A stretch of DNA of 42,703 nucleotides. Origin: a virus. This document shows, piece after piece, positions 40,670 to 42,703 of the stretch (the first letter of the stretch is position 1; every line of letters starts with the position of its first letter). Position numbers and translations under genes: made by a program. Where the stretch lies: positions 1-42,703 of the IMG/VR virus record IMGVR_UViG_3300026533_000008, one strand, 5' to 3'. The notes under the pieces were generated by a model that had not been told where the DNA came from, did not search any database, and saw only the letters and a list, made by a program, of their open reading frames with translations.

Positions 40670-40875
40670 TGACAACTTATAAAGAAGAGACTAGGGAGTA
40701 CCTAGCAAACACGATAGATTCTATATTAACTATAGAGTCATCAAGAGCACGTCAAAGTGCATTACGAGGTATATTAATGGTAGTAGATGATATTAAATAT
40801 GATTTACAACTGTTACTAGGAGAGGCAGCCGCATTAGAGGCAATAAATAACAATAAAAATAAAGAGAGACAATAA
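40669..40875 (+). CDS. Small hypothetical protein, 68 aa
   Basis: A 68-aa frame linked to the RNA polymerase by TAATG. It is largely helical (TTYKEETREYLANTIDSIL, then SALRGILMVVDDIKYDLQLLLGEAAALEAI) and has no domain I recognise. It lies between RNA polymerase and SSB, where T7 has several small genes (1.1 to 2). The stop lies three bases before the SSB start. Moderately sure it is real, because of the coupling and the lack of any competing frame. Confidence 0.65.
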   Translation: MTTYKEETREYLANTIDSILTIESSRARQSALRGILMVVDDIKYDLQLLLGEAAALEAINNNKNKERQ

Positions 40876-40878
40876 CAT

Positions 40879-41511
40879 ATGGCAGTAGCAATTAAAAAAC
40901 CCTTCACGATTAAAGGACAAAACGTAACATCACCAAGAGGTAACGCTTTATGGGCTAAGTTAGATACACCTGATAGAGAATACAATGCTAAAGGACAGTT
41001 TTCTGTAGATTTAGTAGTCGACCCTCAAGCACCTGGTGTACCTGAATTCCAAGCAAAACTTGAAGCACTTAGAGATACTGCGATGGAACAAGCAAATGAA
41101 GGTAAACCTAAACCTAAACAATTCAAACCAAGACCAGTATTTAAAGATGAATACACTAAAGATGGTGACGAAACAGGTAATATTGTATTTAAATTCAAGA
41201 TGAACAATGTTGATGATAGAAGACCAGGGCAAAACAAAGTTAAACTTGTAGGACCTAAAGCTTCAGCTGGAGAGATTCCTATGGTTGCTATTGGTAATGG
41301 TTCATTAATTAGATGTGTTGCATTTGCTAACCCTTATGCAATGGCTTCAGATAAAACTGTTGGTATCTCATTGATACTTGAGAAAGTACAATTACTTGAC
41401 TTAGTGCCTATGGGTGGTGGTAACGATGAGCTTGAAGATGAAGACTCTGATTTAGAATTACCTACAGATAATGGTGAGTTTGCTGATGAAGACGAATCAG
41501 GGGACTTCTAG
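40879..41511 (+). CDS. Single-stranded DNA-binding protein, T7 gp2.5-like
   Basis: Coats single-stranded DNA and organises the replisome. The 210-aa protein has the gp2.5 opening (KKPFTIKGQNVTSPRGNALWAKLDTPDREYNAKG) and strands such as GNIVFKFKMNN, and an acidic tail (EDEDSDLELP, DEDESGDF) ending in Phe, the feature by which T7 gp2.5 contacts the polymerase and helicase. The size (T7 is 232) and location after RNA polymerase match. Confidence 0.93.
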   Translation: MAVAIKKPFTIKGQNVTSPRGNALWAKLDTPDREYNAKGQFSVDLVVDPQAPGVPEFQAKLEALRDTAMEQANEGKPKPKQFKPRPVFKDEYTKDGDETGNIVFKFKMNNVDDRRPGQNKVKLVGPKASAGEIPMVAIGNGSLIRCVAFANPYAMASDKTVGISLILEKVQLLDLVPMGGGNDELEDEDSDLELPTDNGEFADEDESGDF

Positions 41512-41514
41512 TAG

Positions 41515-41907
41515 ATGGCTAAGGGAGATATACACTCCCTGAAAGTACCATACTTCCTAACAGTTAGAAACAAGAGGCATAGTCTTAATCTAAATCAGTA
41601 CAGAAATGCTCACTATCAGCTTACAAACAAGTTGAAACGACAGTTCAAAGATGTGATTACAGACGATGTACTTGATTTACCTGTTATGGATAAAGTTAAA
41701 ATACATTACAAGATATTCTATGAGAACAAGAGATTGTTTGACTTAGATAATATAGCAAGTGTGGTTAGCAAGTTTACACAAGATGCTCTAGTAGAGCTAG
41801 GTAGACTACCTGACGATAACTACCAACACATACAACAGATTACAGCTACCTTTGGTGGTATTTGTAAAGATAATGCGTATGTTGAGGTAAGAATAAAAGA
41901 GATTTAA
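41515..41907 (+). CDS. RusA-like Holliday junction resolvase
   Basis: A 130-aa protein with the RusA pattern: RLFDLDNIASVVSKFTQDAL (Asp76, Asp78, Lys86 candidates) followed by GRLPDDNYQHI (Asp100/Asp101). RusA enzymes cleave Holliday junctions with acidic residues as metal ligands. In T7 this position, between SSB and primase-helicase, is held by endonuclease I (gp3), which also resolves junctions but has an unrelated fold, so this looks like a functional replacement. The gene starts four bases after the SSB stop. Confidence 0.85.
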   Translation: MAKGDIHSLKVPYFLTVRNKRHSLNLNQYRNAHYQLTNKLKRQFKDVITDDVLDLPVMDKVKIHYKIFYENKRLFDLDNIASVVSKFTQDALVELGRLPDDNYQHIQQITATFGGICKDNAYVEVRIKEI

Positions 41908-41917
41908 GGAAAAATCA

Positions 41918-42049
41918 ATGAACGAATTTGAAGATAGAGACCAGATAGCAAGAGAACTTATGTATAACGATAGGTTCTTACCACACCATGAAGCCCTTAC
42001 AAAGGCACAACATATATTAGATAACTTACAGGAGATACAATGTGGATAG
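41918..42049 (+). CDS. Small hypothetical protein, 43 aa
   Basis: A 43-residue acidic helical peptide (MNEFEDRDQIARELMYNDRF, then HHEALTKAQHILDNLQEI). AAGGAAAAA provides a ribosome binding site, and its stop overlaps the GTG start of the primase-helicase by eight bases. No family is recognised. Confidence 0.6.
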   Translation: MNEFEDRDQIARELMYNDRFLPHHEALTKAQHILDNLQEIQCG

Positions 42050-42703
42050 ACAAGATACAGCGGAATTTAGCTACCATACTTCTTGTGATGACTGCGGGTC
42101 TTCTGATGGTTGTGCGGTATATGATAACGGTAACACCTATTGCTTTGCTTGTGAGAGCTACACTTTTGGGGACAGTGAACAAGTTGATAGACGACCTAAA
42201 ACAGGCAAGACTATGGCTTTAATAACTTTTGAACCTCAAGTACTAGCCGCAAGGAAGATACCTGAGAGTATCTGTAAGCAATACAAATATGGGATAGGTA
42301 CTCTAGGAGGTAAGGTATGTCAAGTAGCTAACTACTATAATAAAGATAGACAACCAGTAGCCCAGAAGATTCGATTCGCTGATAAAACCTTCAAGTTTCT
42401 TGGGGACACTAAAGACGCTATGATGTATGGACAACAATTATGGTCATCAGGTGGAAAGAAATTAACAATAACTGAGGGAGAGATAGATGCTCTTTCAGTT
42501 GCAACAGCTTTTGATGGTAAATACCCAGTTGTATCACTATCATCAGGAGTACAAAGTGCAAAGAAGGAATTAGCTCGACACTTAGAGTGGATTTCAAGCT
42601 TTGAAGAAATATATCTATGGTTTGATAATGATGAGCCTGGTAGAAAAGGTGTAGAAGAGTGTATTAATATACTCCCTATAGAGAAGGTTAGGATTATAAG
42701 ACA
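42042..42703 (+). CDS. DNA primase-helicase, N-terminal part (T7 gp4-like), GTG start
   Basis: The 5' part of the gene whose remainder is at 3-1100. GTG 42042 is chosen because GGAG lies seven bases upstream and the resulting start VDRQDTAEFSYHTSCDDCG matches the T7 gp4 opening (a short acidic segment, then YH and the first CxxC). The zinc finger is CDDC...CFAC. TEGEIDALSV and, further on, the DNDEPGRKG region are the TOPRIM metal sites. An ATG at 42040 overlaps this GTG in another frame and would make only a 60-residue chance peptide. ATG 42213, in frame, corresponds to the T7 gp4B internal start and would give a form without the zinc finger. Confidence 0.93.
   Translation, partial: MDRQDTAEFSYHTSCDDCGSSDGCAVYDNGNTYCFACESYTFGDSEQVDRRPKTGKTMALITFEPQVLAARKIPESICKQYKYGIGTLGGKVCQVANYYNKDRQPVAQKIRFADKTFKFLGDTKDAMMYGQQLWSSGGKKLTITEGEIDALSVATAFDGKYPVVSLSSGVQSAKKELARHLEWISSFEEIYLWFDNDEPGRKGVEECINILPIEKVRIIR
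42568..42703. repeat. Terminal overlap, right copy
   Basis: Matches positions 1-136 with one difference (G at 42577, T at 10). It joins the two halves of the primase-helicase in frame. Confidence 0.93.

Noticed and set aside
1405-41237. Minus-strand open frames throughout, for example 1405-1743, 9777-10187, 21968-22492, 25207-25638, 27724-28212 and 35132-35545
   Set aside because: They lie opposite clearly coding + strand genes, have no ribosome binding sites or recognisable domains, and look like shadows of real genes.
42040-42222. 60-residue frame from ATG 42040
   Set aside because: It overlaps the primase start in another frame. The primase frame has the zinc finger and continues across the whole gene, so the GTG at 42042 is preferred.
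1-42703. Contig ends as natural genome ends or terminal repeats
   Set aside because: The 136-base overlap lies inside the primase-helicase gene, keeps its reading frame and is typical of assembly closure. A natural end would not be expected there.
1-42703. tRNA genes, CRISPR arrays, integrase or transposable elements
   Set aside because: I looked for them on both strands and saw no tRNA-like cloverleaf with TTCRA, no spaced repeats and no recombinase motifs.

Overview
The window is an essentially complete genome of a T7-like short-tailed phage (Autographiviridae-type), about 42.57 kb non-redundant. Every gene I can support is on the + strand. The gene order is that of T7: early region, single-subunit RNA polymerase, replication genes, then portal, scaffold, capsid, tail tube, fibres, lysis, internal virion proteins and terminase. 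The first 136 bases recur at the end (42568-42703) with one mismatch, so the contig closes on itself and is cut inside the primase-helicase gene. The sequence is AT-rich (about one third GC by eye). The carbohydrate-type fibre domains, an RNR plus ThyX nucleotide module and the lack of DNA ligase or integrase suggest a lytic phage, probably of an aquatic or marine bacterium. The host cannot be named from the sequence.

Layout. 1-8650: replication and nucleotide metabolism: primase-helicase (3' part), DNA polymerase, class Ia ribonucleotide reductase (nrdA, nrdB) interleaved with two HNH endonucleases, a MazG-like pyrophosphohydrolase, a DUF5664 protein and a FEN-type exonuclease, closed by a terminator. 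8695-13240: phage promoter, then gp7.3-like protein, portal, scaffold and major capsid protein, closed by a strong terminator. 13285-21920: a third HNH gene, tail tubular proteins A and B, two fibre genes, a fibre-associated DUF4376 protein and a lysis cassette ending in a T7-lysozyme-like amidase. 22011-31063: internal virion proteins (gp14, gp15, gp16 equivalents), small terminase, a GIY-YIG nuclease and large terminase. 31064-32276: 1.2 kb non-coding region with a phage promoter, repeats, hairpins, a terminator and two look-alike host-type promoters; by T7 logic the physical genome ends should lie here. 32277-38091: early genes, mostly unknown, including an HTH protein, an acidic Cys/Tyr/Asp-repeat protein, an M20/M42-type metallopeptidase-like protein and ThyX. 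38126-42703: RNA polymerase, SSB, a RusA-like resolvase in the position of T7 endonuclease I, and the 5' part of the primase-helicase.

How it works together. Host polymerase probably reads the early genes from the two extended -10 promoters near 32140 and 32242. The phage RNA polymerase then recognises a perfect 13-base element (GGACATATTAGGA) present four times, always on the + strand, once directly abutting its own gene. The RNR, ThyX, MazG-like and DUF5664 proteins presumably enlarge and clean the dNTP pool for the T7-type replisome. Four free-standing nucleases, all with a CxxC...CxxC head, sit next to the most conserved genes (DNA polymerase/nrdA, nrdB, capsid/tail, terminase).

Most notable observations: no GATC found anywhere on reading the window; the four-copy phage promoter and the RNA polymerase gene driven by a copy that doubles as its ribosome binding site; the four nucleases with a shared zinc-ribbon head; and an early cassette pairing a metallopeptidase-like protein with an unusual Cys/Tyr/Asp-repeat protein.
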